A program made the position numbers and the translations under genes. DNA of 64,000 nt from Hexactinellida sp. DTS-2022. Taxonomy: Eukaryota > Porifera > Hexactinellida. The notes beneath the pieces were generated by a model that was not told the DNA's origin, did no database searches, and saw nothing but the letters and a program-made list of their open reading frames with translations. The stretch's first letter is position 1; each line of letters opens with the position of its first letter. The stretch is from the NCBI GenBank assembly GCA_028753945.1, contig JAPNXP010000001.1:7120501-7184500 (forward strand), read 5' to 3'. Below are positions 51,164-64,000 of this stretch, piece after piece.

Positions 51164-54100
51164 AAAGTTCCAGTTGGGTCATCATAAGAGATCGAGCTGT
51201 AGGACGTACCCACACTTTATCATTATCTCGAAACATCAACTCAGTGAAAGCAGGAAACTCGCTTTTCACTATTTCCAGTAAATTGGAGGCGCTAGCAACT
51301 GCCTCTTTAGCTGTAGTTACAGAGATTTGCTCCATAGGCAGACAGCAACCAATCCCTGGAGTCATTAGCGGGTTTTTGGCAGATTCATCAAAGTTGATAA
51401 GAGAAACGCAATTAGAACTGAAACTTTCATAAGTTCCATTTGGTGGGAAGAAGCGCTTGACAGTATCCAATAGGATATCTAGATTCCGCTGACAAGATAT
51501 ATTAGCCTCACTGTATCTGTTAATGTAGAGAATGGCAATACAAGTCTTCATTGCACATTCAAAGCAGTTTGCACAAGAATGAGGAGGAAATACTGGATAC
51601 GTATTGTCCTCATAAATAAGCTTTCTGGCTGCCAACAAGTCACATTGTGCAGTGCGAATCCACAGTTTAGCTATGAACTTGTCTTGTACAGACAGAGTAG
51701 CAGTGGGATTAGGGATAACACTGATTGGAGAGACAGGAGGAGGAGGTGTGTTAATGATCTGAAGTAACCTTCCTCTGGTCACACCTGAAGTACGGATAAT
51801 GCTAGAACTAGGAGCGCTATGGGGAATTACAGTAGCGGGTAGCACTGCAGCTGGTCTAGATATAGACTGTGGTAAGGGGATATCGTCAGTGAAGGGACAG
51901 GCCTGAATATTAAAAGAATCCAATTTATGCGTGATATGAGCTGGGTCCCCACAAGATAAGCAGAGCTGCAGGGCAAATAGTATGTCACTAAATAGGTTAC
52001 CAAGGTGGAGATTCAGTGCATACGTGAGGTCATTGAAGAAATTAACATATGTAGTGCTTCCGCCCTTAGCATACAGAACTGAGTTCTCAATAAAACAACT
52101 GTAAATGTCATCTTTGTTAACCACGCAACCAGTAATACCGTTAGTTATTCGCAATGATATTGAATTTATAACTTTGACAATAAGATTCTGAAGAATTAAG
52201 AAAATCGTTGAAAAATGAGAATCATTGGCAATCCCTGGTTCCTTGCTGATATCCCTAACGGTGTTATCTGAACTGATTCGGATATGATTTAGATTACCAC
52301 TGCCATTAGCTTTGGTAGAATGGTAGTAGATGCGAATCAAACCTTTAGCAAACTCACTACTCTTCAGCAGTTGTGTTAATTCTTTAGATTCATTTTGGAA
52401 CTTGCCTATAGCAGGAGCATTAGCTAAGGTGGTATCCAGATTCTCGTGTATGAGCGCACTCAAGTGCCTAACCTGGAGAGAAGGAGGAGGCTCGCAGGAC
52501 CCCAGGGAGTTAGGCGGGAGTTCAAGCAGGAACTGGAGGCTAGAAAGGTCGGGGAAATCTACCACATGGATCTTGAGTCTTGTATTGTCTATATACACGA
52601 CTTGATCCAAACGTACAATATTGAATTCGTCAGACAATACCATTGTGGAAGCAATATCTAGGACAATAGCAGTAACTGACTCTTCAGCTCTTCGGAGAGA
52701 ATAAATGAACAATTTAAATGCACTCCTACTAATTTCCTTTCTTCTCTCGTCAGTTAAAGAATTGTCCCGTGAAATATCGCCCATAACAGCAGCGTAGTGT
52801 TGATAAGTAGGAGAATCGGATACCCCAACAAGGTTAAGGAATGTGTGATACTCATTCAGCGCATCGGGTACTTTAAAAAGATAATCCATCAATATCGTGT
52901 CAAGGGAGAAAACAATGTTTCTGGGATAGAAGAGTTTGTCATTATACAGGATACATTTCATTGTCTCAAACTTTTCAAGGACACTCCTCTGGTTACACTG
53001 TTCCTGCAGGAACTTGTATGTCTTAAAGAATAGATTCTTAACAATACTGGGATGGTTTCTAGATAGTTGGGAGAAGCTTTGGCAAATTATCTTCAAGTGC
53101 TCAATAACAGTATGATTTATTGGCTTGTATCTGATTCCTAAATGTGATACAAACGAATTAGGGTCAATCTGTGAAACTAAGGGATCATGAACGTAAGAAG
53201 CAGTACAGCAGGTAAGATCGTATTCTGACAGCTCAGCTTCACTGAACGAGGAAACGTGTCCTCGCATTCGGTTGATATTTGGTACACATTTCCAAACAGG
53301 TAGAAATCTAATTGTAGCCAATTTCTGCAAGAGAGATATGTTTGTAGTATTACTGAGCACGAAATTACTGTTTAACAACTGAACTAGAGCACAGAGAGGG
53401 ACCTTATTCTGATCCGAATTCAGAACAATTCTCTCGTTCTCCACCATCTCAGCTGCCCTTAGTATAGACTCTAAGTCTGCTTTGTTGTGCAATCCCACTC
53501 CACACAATACATTGTGATAATTCTTATCAGTGTCGGACCAATCTGATGGCAAGAGATGTTCAGAGAAGAATATCGTGAATAATTGAACTGCAGGGGAATA
53601 AAACTCACTCACAGATAATTTGATGTTTGATACGGGATTACGAATAAACTTAACTGGCCTCAGTTGGTAAATAAACTGCTGCTTATAAGGCTTTGAAGAG
53701 GACTCGATATAATTAAGTATTCCTTGTTGCTCTTTGATGTCTAATTCAACAAAACACGGTATAACGTACCCCATGAATATGTCCTGTTCACTAATCATGT
53801 TTATGCTCAAAACAGATGTGATTCGTTGTATTAATGCATTTTGTTTAGGGTTAGCACAGAATATAGTAACGCTCTTCTTGGACAGAAACCCAATCAACAG
53901 AGGACCGAAATTAATAACTGAATTGTTAATAAAACAGTTTCGGAATTCAGTCACAGAACATAGCTTCGATTGATGAGACTGGAATATTTTAAGTTTGGAG
54001 ATTATTTGGATTTCTTCCATAGATATTTGTGAAATGTCAGAGGAAGAAAATAAATCAATGAGCGCATTAGCTTCATAAATAGAAAAGCTAACTGAATCCA

Positions 54101-57100
54101 ATTTAAAGCTTGATAACTTTATTGCTGACATGAGTGCATGATACGTGATATTACTATAAATAGTTAGTGGTCTTAGATAGCTGCCTAGTGAAATTAAATC
54201 TAGCTTTTTTGGTATATTAAACTGATTGAGAGACAATTCAAAACAATTTAATTTTACTAAGGAACTGAGTAGACATCTTTGGGGTTGATGAGAGATAGGC
54301 GATACTCTCTGATTGAGAATAGCTGGTAGATTTGATATCAATGTTAGAGATTTAGTTGATTGTGTCTTAACTGGAATTAAAGCTAATTGTCCGAACTTTT
54401 TGATCAAATCATGACATTGGTAATTGGATTCGAGTATGAATTGCCAAAATAAACAACATTCTTGTAACTTTAATATTTTACAGCACAAACTACTTGATAG
54501 AAACTCAACATCCAATTTTTGGATAAAATTATTTTTAGAAAGTTGAACAATGCTTGATTCAGGGAAATTTGAGAATATGAATCTGTCTGCACAGTTTGGA
54601 AGTAACTCTGCGTATTCAGCTCGGAAGGTACACTCTTCTTTCGTAAAACAACAAAATCTACCATTGTAATCAATCTTCAGAGGAATGGTTCGATAGGAAC
54701 TCAATACATCAGTGTTTGCATTAAATATATAAGTTAACAGTATTTCTATATCTTTCATATTTAGCAACGAATGAGAGATGTTTTTGTTAGTAAATATATC
54801 CCTATTATTATTGAGAAATGCAAGCAAGTAACTTTGGTCGAGCCTTCGTAAGTTAAGTGAAAACCTCTTAAAACTAGCTTCCACATAGTCTGGAGCACAA
54901 GTTAAACGTAATTGTACCTTATTTAGGGTAGAATAGAGAATATTCTCTTCCTTATAAAGTTTGGGGAACTTGGTGAGACGAGTAGAACCAACGCAAGAAA
55001 GATGGTCGGAACAAGCGGTAGTGATTCTCGATTTAGGATCAGAAGTATCTGGGAATACACCTTCAGTTGCACCTCGTAGACAGTACCATTCCTTGTAGGT
55101 CTGATCAATAAGAATCCTCTCATTGCATTTGTAAAGAAGCGAATAGAACTGCTCGCACAAGGCGTACAGGAAGTTATTATACGTCTGGTTGTCATTAATA
55201 AGCTGCTCCATGTCAGGGAATAGTGAATAGTACCAATTATAGTAGCAATAATCACACGACCCAAAATCAGCAACAGTCGAGTGTCTCTGTCTAAGGTATA
55301 GTATTAAAGAGACAAATAGAGGCGTTAACACTTGCTCTATTATGGCAGAATGCCAGACGTCTTCCCACTCCTTTCTCCCTGGCTTATCTCCACGGATATC
55401 TTTGAATCGAATATGTTGTCTTTCAGGCTCAAGTATAAAAGGCGCATTAATCACAACCGGAAAGTGCATAGTCCGATCATCTCCGATGGGAAGATACGAA
55501 TACAAACAGCTCCCTGATGCTGGCGCAGTATTTGTACCACTTGGGATTCTAACTGCTATTCCCCCATACACTCGATGTGTCAGCTTCTCCTTCTCATACG
55601 TGCTTTTGTATTCTTTAATGGCAGAACAACACTTCTCAAGTTCTTCGATGGACCCGCTGTGTGTGAACAAGAGCCAGATAGATTTCTCTGGCGAGGCCCT
55701 CGTTCTTTTCCCAAGAGTTCTAGATGGATGTGGTCTAGGATTCTTTTCAATAGCTATTTCTCTAACGGAAATGTTAACATCTTTCACATAATGAGACTGG
55801 AGTAAGTCCATTGGAAAGAAAGGATTCGCTTCTCTTGGGAAGCTAATACTAAGATCCATGGTGCCTAGTAAACTTGCGTGGCCATCCTTGTTACGCTTGT
55901 ATATAGAAATGCGTTTAATATTTTCTAAGAAGAGATTAATATTAGCTGATTGAAGAAGAAATGAGGACAATATTTCATCTACCTTCTGTTCCTCATCTGG
56001 ATTCATTAATGGGATTCTGAAGAGGGTATAATCGCCTTCAGTTAGTGGAGGGAAACAAATCACTCCCGATTGATTCAGAGACTCTAAGCAGTAAGGACTA
56101 AATTGATCGGGGAATTCATTAATTTTGTTAGAATTGAAACTGAGCTTCATTCCGGGTAACTCTCGAGGATCCAGTTTTAAGTACTTACGAAAAGGATCGA
56201 AGATACAAAATGAGATTAAGTTATCAGTGTTTCTCCTAGTTAGTAGGCAGGGGGAATCTGTGAGATGATACACTGCGTTAAATCCAAGTCCAAATTTACC
56301 AATGGTATGTCTGTCCTTCTTTCCGCCGAGACCTAAAAGCTGGATTCCTTCTAAGTCTTGCTCACTGAATGAACTATTGTTGTAGACAAGCAGAGAGGGA
56401 CACAGCTGGTACTTGTGCCAATCTGGCTGTTCCATTTCACTGAAGCAAAGAGAGCTAGTCTGAGACGAATAGTTTTTGTAGTCCAGTATGAATGCTACCT
56501 CCGTAGCCCCCGCATCCTCTGCATTCTGTAATAGCTCTTTCAGAATGGTGGTACCAGAGGGGAACCCGCGCTTAAGGCTGCTAATCCTGTCTGCTATATC
56601 TTCATGTTGCCCGAAATTACAACGAGTAAAATGCTCTCTCGTGAAGCACTCACTCCGAACGCTTCTCGCACCGAGGTTAAACGCGACAGTAGGATGAATC
56701 AATGAATGGACAAATGAGTTTGATGTACTTAATGAGTAGGATCCTTTCTTTCCCTTACGCCATGGCATATCGTCTATTTTCAATTCACTTGGCTGACAAA
56801 GTTTTAAGCCCGAAGATAAGAGCATAGGCATTGTGTAAGATCTTACTCTATCATTGAAAAATGAATTTGTAATTACTATAATCAGATCTTTAAGGAGAGT
56901 TTCTGAGGATTTAATCATAATACCATGTTCACTTGCAATTTGTGACAATACACCACAAGCTATTTCTGAGGTAATATCCTCTTTAATACCTAATGCTGTC
57001 AAGAATTTACTTTTATATTGAATATCATTGGTTAACTTGTAAGGAAATGTTGAAAGGAATTTATTTTTGTAACACGAATATTTATGAGAACTGACCACAG

Positions 57101-60100
57101 ACGAAACATGACAAAAACATTTAGTATCCTCATGCCAGATCCACTTCAGGTCACTAAGTTTATCATTTACTGAAAAGTCTCCACTACGTATACAGGAATA
57201 CCACTCAACGAATAATTGACTGTATATGTCCTGTGCCCTCTCTGATAACTCAGTTTGTAGGTTTAGGAGAATAATTTTATTTTCGTTCTGTTTCAGACAT
57301 TTCAATAGCGAGATCGGCATGTCAATAGTGATAGAATCATTGCTATGTTCCAGGCCGAGGAAAGTATTGAGCTGTGTTGTATCCACTTCTTCAATGACAG
57401 CATAATAATCAGGAGAAATGGCGTACCGAAGAGCATAAGGAAAACACTTATTGGGGCTAGAGAACTCTACAGATGACTGTAATTTCAGACTAATTAGAAG
57501 ATGATCTCTACAGACAGGAATAAAAGCTATTTTTAACAGTTCTCTTTTCAATTTATTCCGTTCCCCTATTTGATAGTACTTGGAAGAAGCCACATATTTA
57601 TTATTAAGGTATTTTAGGATAACCATACAATGATCTTTCCTTTCAGGATTAACAAACTGTTCCTGACATTTGCAACGGTCGATAACATCTTCCACTGGTA
57701 GTATGGTTTCAATCATATTCAGCGATTTCATTGCCTTGTAATGAACTGATTTCTTAGCAAATAACTCAACCAAATCGGGATGCAGAGTTCTCTTGTCAAT
57801 AGGGCGGTATAGCTCAGCTAAATATGAATGGGGACTAACAACAGAAGAGGGTAATACTAATTCATAGTTATTCTTACTACCACATGGAATGCACTCACTT
57901 GTTGAGAAGAGCTTTTTTATCCAATCCTGACCAGTAATCTGAACAATTGGTAACATAGCAGTTAACACTAGCTTAATGTCTGGGATGGATAAAGTGTGGA
58001 AATGTGGGAAAAGCAATGTACAACAAATTATCTCTAAGGAATAGATTTTAGTTGAATTTTTGTAGAATTCCTGAAATAATTTGGAAGATTGAACATCATT
58101 AGGAAGCTCGATAAAATGAATAGCTGAAATTAAGCATCGTTGTCTGACAAAGAGGAAAAAGTCATCCAATTTATTTTTCGAATAATAGTGCTCGGATAAG
58201 AAAAAGTTTGCATCTTTATAACTTACCCATTCAACAGATATCAATTCACTGTAAAACATGGGTGTATTCAGTTCCATAAGTCTCGTAGCAAATGAACAAG
58301 GAAATCCTTTCCACACCACAGATTGTTGCTCTTGGAGAGGCCACAGGTTATAAAATTGTGAAATTGTTTTCCGATTAAAATTTCCTCTAAGGTGTGTTAA
58401 TAGGTTGATGAGTGCATTGACTAGTGCATCATTGATGAGAGCCTGGTTCCATTTAGTTCTTTCACTGTCATCCTCAGTGCAGGCGATCCCTCTACGAGAT
58501 TGGTCCAATGCAAAGCAACCGTTTATGAACATGGGATAGGGCGAAGTGGTAGGGAGGGGCAGATAGCAATACATATTGCATCGGGCGGTAGAAACAGGAG
58601 AATTCGCTAAAACGGTGCTCTCTCGAAGAGCAATCGAAGCAACTGGTGTATAGTCCGAAGTTTTTCTATTCGTATTCTCACGAATAAAATCAGCACACTG
58701 TTTTGTGCCAGTGGAGTAGGATACAAAATATTTTTTCTTATCAGTGTGATCAGAAAAAATATTTTGTATACTACTCCTGGTTATAGAAATAAGTTGATGA
58801 TAGGAATCAGGACTAACTTCTGACTTTAAGGGAATTCTATCAAAATGTTCGAGGTTCTTCGAAATGAAAGTTCCATGTTTGGGGAAAGGATTCGTTTCTT
58901 CTTTCTTAGACACGAACAACAGCGGTACTTCTTTCAAATCTTTGGTCCTCTCGTATATCCTAATACTGGTTATGTGCTGGAGGAAGAGAATATATGATTC
59001 AGTTTCCTCCTTTATACTAGCCACCAGCTGCTCTATTTGAGAATTGTCGTATTCCTTGTAGGAAATAAGAGAAGAAACATCGCTTGATCGAAATGGTAAC
59101 CGGAACAACGTTCCTTTGAATGTTTTTTTGTTAAAAACATCGCAGTTGAAAAGTTTTAAATTAAAAACATTAAATTGGTCACGGTACTGTAGAATACTCT
59201 CTCTGTTAAGAATAAAATCTACCCTAATCCCTGGAGGCGAGTTCTCGTCAACAAGATACTTCCTATGCGGGTCCAGCATATAGATGTACTTGCCACTTAC
59301 AAAGCTAGGCAAATCTGTCAAATGGTAGACAGTGTTAAAACCTAAACCAAACTTTCCAATCTTACTTTTATCATGGAGTTTTGTTTCACCGAAAATCTGC
59401 ATGATATTCTTAAAATCATTATCAGTAAACTCTGCATCATTGTAAAAGTACAAAGCAGGACCTTGCCAGTGTCTCATAGAGGGCTCTATCAAAGACACCG
59501 CTGGAAACTTATAATAGTCAATTAGAACAGTGACAGTACTGGCTTTGGCATCATCCGCATTCTGGATAAGCTCTTTAAATACGTCAATACTAGACTCATA
59601 GTCTTTTAGAATGCTTTTCAGTCTGGTGGTCAGATGTTCATACTGACCTACACACTCGAAAATACCACCAGTATTCCCTAAAAGAGTTAGTTTGAGCGAA
59701 TTTGCTCCAAATTTACTAGCCACAGAACTTGAAATATTTGAATTTACAACAAAGTATATTTTATTATCCTTCTCTACTTCAGTTTTGTTCCCGCCGTTAC
59801 CAGAGCCGTAGAACCCACACTCAGTCGCCAGGTGCAGGAAATTGTCTGCCCCAAGTAGGTAATATATTCCCAAAAATAATTCATTTTCAGACAAGTAATA
59901 AATAATATTAAGCACCATGTCCTTTTGTTTTGATATTACCCCCAATTGATTTTCGTATAAATTCTTCAGTATATCATTCAATTGCTGAGGAATAATGGCA
60001 TTACATGCTCCACGCTGTAGGAATAGTATCCAGACTTTGTCAGAATAGTTTAGCTTCTCAAAAGAATAATAATATGGCTCCAGGGAGAAATTCAAGTTAA

Positions 60101-63100
60101 ACACAATCTGTGTTGCAGCAACAAATATATTCTTGGCTTTCACATAAACAAAATCATTAACAATAGAATCTTTTAGACTTAGAATTTTAGGGCTAGCATA
60201 GATTGCGTTCAGTAGAGCGTGAAGCATTTGTGAGTCAGATCGCTCAGTTTTAGTTTTAGATATCTTGTGCAGTTGTTCGACTAGCATCTCACCAGTCACA
60301 CTCGTATGACAATTGAGTTGTGTCAGGATAGGTTCGAAGGTAGTTGACGGATTGGAAAAATAAGAAGATGTGAACAGAGGCACGCACTGCCTAACGCTAG
60401 CAATTAGCGGCACTTCTGCCAAAGTACAGAACACTACTGACTTTAACTTGCATAGCTTTCTGACTCCAAGGAAGGGAAGGGAACGTGGATACGCCTCCGG
60501 TCTGGTGCATAAGGGTAATGCTATTGCACTGTTAAGTAAGGAATTAGAAACAGTACTGATATCAATACGAGATGAGTTAAGGAACTTAAGAAAAAATGAA
60601 AATCGATTTTCCCAATCTTTTTCAACAAGAGAAAAACTGGCAACAGCTAACCCTATTACTTCTTTAAACAAATGCTGATTAGGTATCTCCGAGGAGCTGA
60701 GAAACAGCTGTTTGCTCTTCAGAGTGTGAGAATAAGCACCGTAATCTCTGTGAGGAAAGAATTTAGATCGGGCGGGTAGGATTTGCATCATAATAGGATC
60801 ATCTGGATAAAACAGCTCACCAGCCTTACGGTAGTCTGCACACTTAGAAAGTGAAAGATTGGAGTTATCAACAATCCACTCAAACTCCCTCAGATCCCGG
60901 ATGTCATCAGAAGATAGTTTGTTAATGTTGTCTAACAACCATTTGCTAAGCAAGGAATGTTTCACACAGTTTGTATTTCGACTCAAAGATTGCATAAATG
61001 TCATTAAATGTTGTGTAACGAAATTGCCCATATCCTGACTAGTAACTCCTAACTTATCATAGAGTGTGTTCAGGTTGTTACAGTCTGGCGAGAGAAAGCT
61101 AGTTGGATACGGAACGCCTGTAGGCAAGCTAATGCCAGCAGGGACTCTGACATGTGGAGAAGATAAAGAGAGATTGCCTCCAGCCATGCTAGAGAATATC
61201 GGTAGCTTCAGAATAATATTACTTTTTTGCCTAACAACAAATAGTGTATGAGTGTTGAGGATATCAACAATAATACTGAGTAGGGCTTTGTTCTTAGTTA
61301 AATTGAGTTGGCAGATAAAATGTGCTAAAATGGTAGTATTCTTCTCCAATAGAGTCAGCAATCCATTTGGAAGCTGTTTGATGGTTAAACTCTCTAAACA
61401 CTCGATGAAATGGCTCGGATAAATGAATATAGCACCGGAAGCGCCCAAAAGCTTTTCAAGCGCTAAGTATTCCTCCTCATTGGAGCAGAGAATATAGGAA
61501 ATTGTGTTGGAAGGAATTATAGGGAACAACTCATTGTTAACAAAGATGTTTTCCTTTGGAAGGAGTGGGAGGGTTCCTAGCGACCTAACCAGCTTTTCAT
61601 CTGACCCTAAAAAGGACCATACGCGTTTTATCCAATCTAAGCTAAAGGGCGCTTTAGGGCTCCAGCTGATAGCTTTGTCAATACTATGAAAGGTAGACAT
61701 AAGAGATAGTTGGAACAGCCGAGTCAGTAGACTCATATCTGTCTTAAGACAGTTGGAAATATCCCTGATGTTGAAGTTACAAGTCTGGGCTTGAGATATG
61801 CTCAAGAGCCGGGAGTGTATCTCAACAGGAATATCTGTGCTTACGAACGAGTGCTCTACCCCAGGGAAGAGGTGGATGAAATTCAAATCCAATTTATAGA
61901 TATAAAGAGGAGAATAAACATCCCCCGAGAACTTGGATATATTATGAGAAGCATTGATGAGAAGAGGAACATCTCTAAGATATACATTCGCGTTAGTATA
62001 AGGAAATTGCAGATCTGATAGAATGAAACTTAGAATAACAAGAGTGTCTTTTTGGAGATTCTCACGAAAATAATCCGTTAATGCATTATCATTAGACTCC
62101 TTTCTCAACAACTTACGAATGACTTTAGGTGTAATCCGGTTTTGATCAATAATAATTTTAATCGAACTTATTCTACCCAGTACAGCCAACACAGAGTTAG
62201 GGAGATATACTAACGGCTCTTTTATGCACTTCATTAGATTCTCAATAGCAGTTTCGGTTTGGGAAGAAGTATATTTAATGTTTACATACTGTGTGGAGTG
62301 ATACAAAGCTTCACTAATTTTAACCCATTTATTTAACACAGTGGAATATACAATCTGAGCGTTGGCCAATTTCTCTAATCCCTGGTTAACTAATATATTC
62401 GGCAAAGAATTTGGAATAGTATTTCCTTCACCAAATAGCCTGTAATGGTAGATTTCAGGAGTATCATGTTGAAAACAGTGTATAAGAACACGATAGAAAA
62501 TAGCGTAGGCACTGACGCCAATTTGTTCAATCAACAGTCTATTCCAGTTAGAGTCTGTGTCGTCAGAGTCCAGGGTAGGCCACTTGATGCGACGCCTGTC
62601 ATTAGACAGAGAAAAGTAGCCGTGGAAGCTAACTGGCAGATGCGAGAGCTCAGGCGTTGGTAGGAAGCAAAACAACTTTCCACTGTTCACTGCTAGTGTG
62701 TACTCGTTTGGCACTTTGAATCGAAACGTTAACTGAGAAAGAACTTTATCGATAAAACTCAAAATGTCAGTCCCATTCCAATCATAATGGAAACTCAATT
62801 TAACTGATTTTTTCAGATCATTTCCTACTATCCCAGTTTCCATTGCTATCCCAATCCATGGTAGATAGTCTAGGTTGTTATCATTATAGAATTCCTTGAG
62901 ATTCGAGGGAAACAAGGGAAATCCGATCATGTTCAATACCAGCATCACCTTGTTCTGCTGACAAGTTGAGATGGGATACAAATTGATTGTTACCTTTATG
63001 TTATTATGGAATTTCTTATCCGTCACATGACAAGATAACTGTCGATAACAGAGTTCCACCCCCGGAAGATAATTCTCCGGAATCTCAACGGAGAATATAC

Positions 63101-63472
63101 AAGTATAGAGTTTGCCTTTCTTTTCGAATAGTTTAATGGCTTTCACTTTCTTAAGGAACAACAGTATATTGTCTGCCTCTGCCTTGAGAGGTTCGAACAG
63201 AGTCTTCATGACACGGCTAGTGTCGTAGAGCCCATCAGGCTTGATTTGAGAATTTGATTCTTTGGTTCTAAGAGGAAATCTGAAAATAGTTCCGTCATAA
63301 GTATCACTTCCGTTGCAATTAAAGTATTTTAAGAAACAGCTGCTATGTCCGGAGTATTGCCTCTCTCTGAAGAACCAGTTTAATCCTATCTTAATACCAG
63401 GCCTGCCTTGGTATATTCTCTCCTGTGGGTCCAATATTCCAACACTCCCATCGCTCAGTACAATGGGGACAT
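51164..63472 (-). CDS. SACS: Sacsin-family giant protein, main 12.3-kb exon
   Basis: One exon with about 4102 codons. It has no ATG start: the frame is entered through an acceptor (CTAATCTCTTAG) at 63472 that completes a D codon in a (T)DVPIVLSDGSVGILDPQE context, the middle of an HSP90-type ATPase, so earlier exons lie beyond the window. Numbering from 63434, a second ATPase begins at about 1260 (ELIQNADDAKAS at 1287, IGKFGLGFNTVYHLTDLPSF at 1360) and a third at about 2275 (ELLQNAEDAGAT at 2298, GKFGLGFNAVYHLTDSP at 2376), each followed by a long sacsin internal repeat. Residues about 3915-4070 form a HEPN domain (LWIRTAQCDLLAARK). No J-domain HPD motif is seen before it; a proline-rich linker stands there. 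Vertebrate sacsin is a chaperone-like protein. The frame seems to end at 51147, but a GTAAGT donor at 51163 precedes that stop. Confidence 0.93.
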
Positions 63473-64000
63473 CTAAGAGATTAGTTAATAGTATAGTATT
63501 TCACTGAAAAAGCACTGCTGGCGTTAATGTAAAATTGCCAATTTATTGAGCTGTGATATTATGGGGTTACTTTTATGTTGGCAAAGGTAATGCGGAAATG
63601 GTTCGATTTTTCAAAATAGGAAATAGTTCGACTTTCATTTTTGTATTGTAGGACCATGGATTCAATCCGGCTTTTCCTCATATCCATGGTGTAGCAACAC
63701 TAAAAAATCGAACTCTGTCCTATTTTGGTTTTTCGAACAATTTCCGGTTTATGTTTTTTGAACCATTTCCACCATACCGTTGGCAAACACCTTTTCTATA
63801 TAATAACCTTGTTAAGTAAAGGTGAATATTTTTTGTTATAAATGACCATGCCAGTCCCTGATAATCTCATTACAAAAGGTATTGGCTTATAGTGGGGCAG
63901 CATAACAATAAAATTGTTCAATTTTGATACAAGCATAAAAATTGGGACAGACATAGATAAATACGTATATTACAAAAAGATATGGATATGGAGGCATAAC
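63473..64000. other. Intron 5' of the giant exon, with a MITE
   Basis: It should be intron of the sacsin gene. No ATPase exon (no FGLGF or QNADDA frame) is seen here, so the next exon is outside. About 63579-63790 is an inverted-repeat MITE: GCAAAGGTAATGCGGAAATG with the inverse CATTTCCACCATACCGTTGG-type end, and inner TTTTTCAAAATAGGA with TCCTATTTTGGTTTTT. Confidence 0.6.

Noticed and set aside
63432..63434. TTG as the start of the giant protein
   Set aside because: The ATPase motif begins upstream and is entered via a splice acceptor at 63472. A non-ATG start in mid-domain is implausible.

Overview
This is AT-rich nuclear DNA from an animal, most likely an invertebrate. The gene set is metazoan: a proteoglycan-linker galactosyltransferase, a COP9 signalosome subunit, a SAGA/ATAC adaptor, a ciliary microtubule protein and a giant sacsin-family protein. 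Genes carry few or no introns, but GT-AG introns can be read in TADA3, two small mitochondrial-type genes, both DNA-transposon transposases and the sacsin gene. I cannot name the species or phylum. More than half of the window is transposable-element DNA, much of it nested, and exact target-site duplications let many element ends be placed to the base.

Layout. 1-7,900: repeats only (Helitron relics, hAT and pogo-like MITEs, a LINE reverse-transcriptase relic, a foldback element with a 9-bp target duplication). 7,976-16,086: five intronless minus-strand genes: two paralogous two-pass membrane proteins with PPxY tails, COPS7, B4GALT7 and a CIMAP2/LEXM-type ciliary protein. 16,100-19,200: a 2.8-kb terminal-inverted-repeat element holding a broken PHD finger. 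20,242-21,771: a membrane-anchored tubulin-tyrosine-ligase-like enzyme on the plus strand. 21,900-26,200: nested repeats and a Mutator-like transposase with a C-terminal PHD finger. 26,828-28,518: TADA3 in two exons. 30,358-31,431: a tandem pair of two-exon genes resembling the complex III assembly factor UQCC3. 31,550-42,000: a 3.5-kb foldback element, then a 4-kb MULE with 186-bp tandem repeats in its inverted termini, inserted into a Helitron. 42,003-42,196: two related microRNA-like hairpins downstream of a TATA box. 42,852-47,505: a Helitron split by two later insertions. 47,500-49,600: MITEs and a gene fragment. 49,656-63,472: a giant sacsin-type gene read right to left whose 5' end lies outside the window.

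The most notable observation is in the giant gene. Its 12.3-kb exon (ATPase modules and a C-terminal HEPN domain) appears at first to stop at 51,147, but a consensus GTAAGT donor lies 11 bases before that stop codon. A phase-matched acceptor 924 bases downstream opens an exon encoding an almost complete ADP-ribosyltransferase (PARP) domain. The gene therefore seems to encode a sacsin-HEPN-PARP fusion. Second is the hairpin pair at 42,003-42,196, a candidate new microRNA cluster. The host genes are mostly unrelated housekeeping or ciliary genes that share compact structure; nothing suggests an operon.
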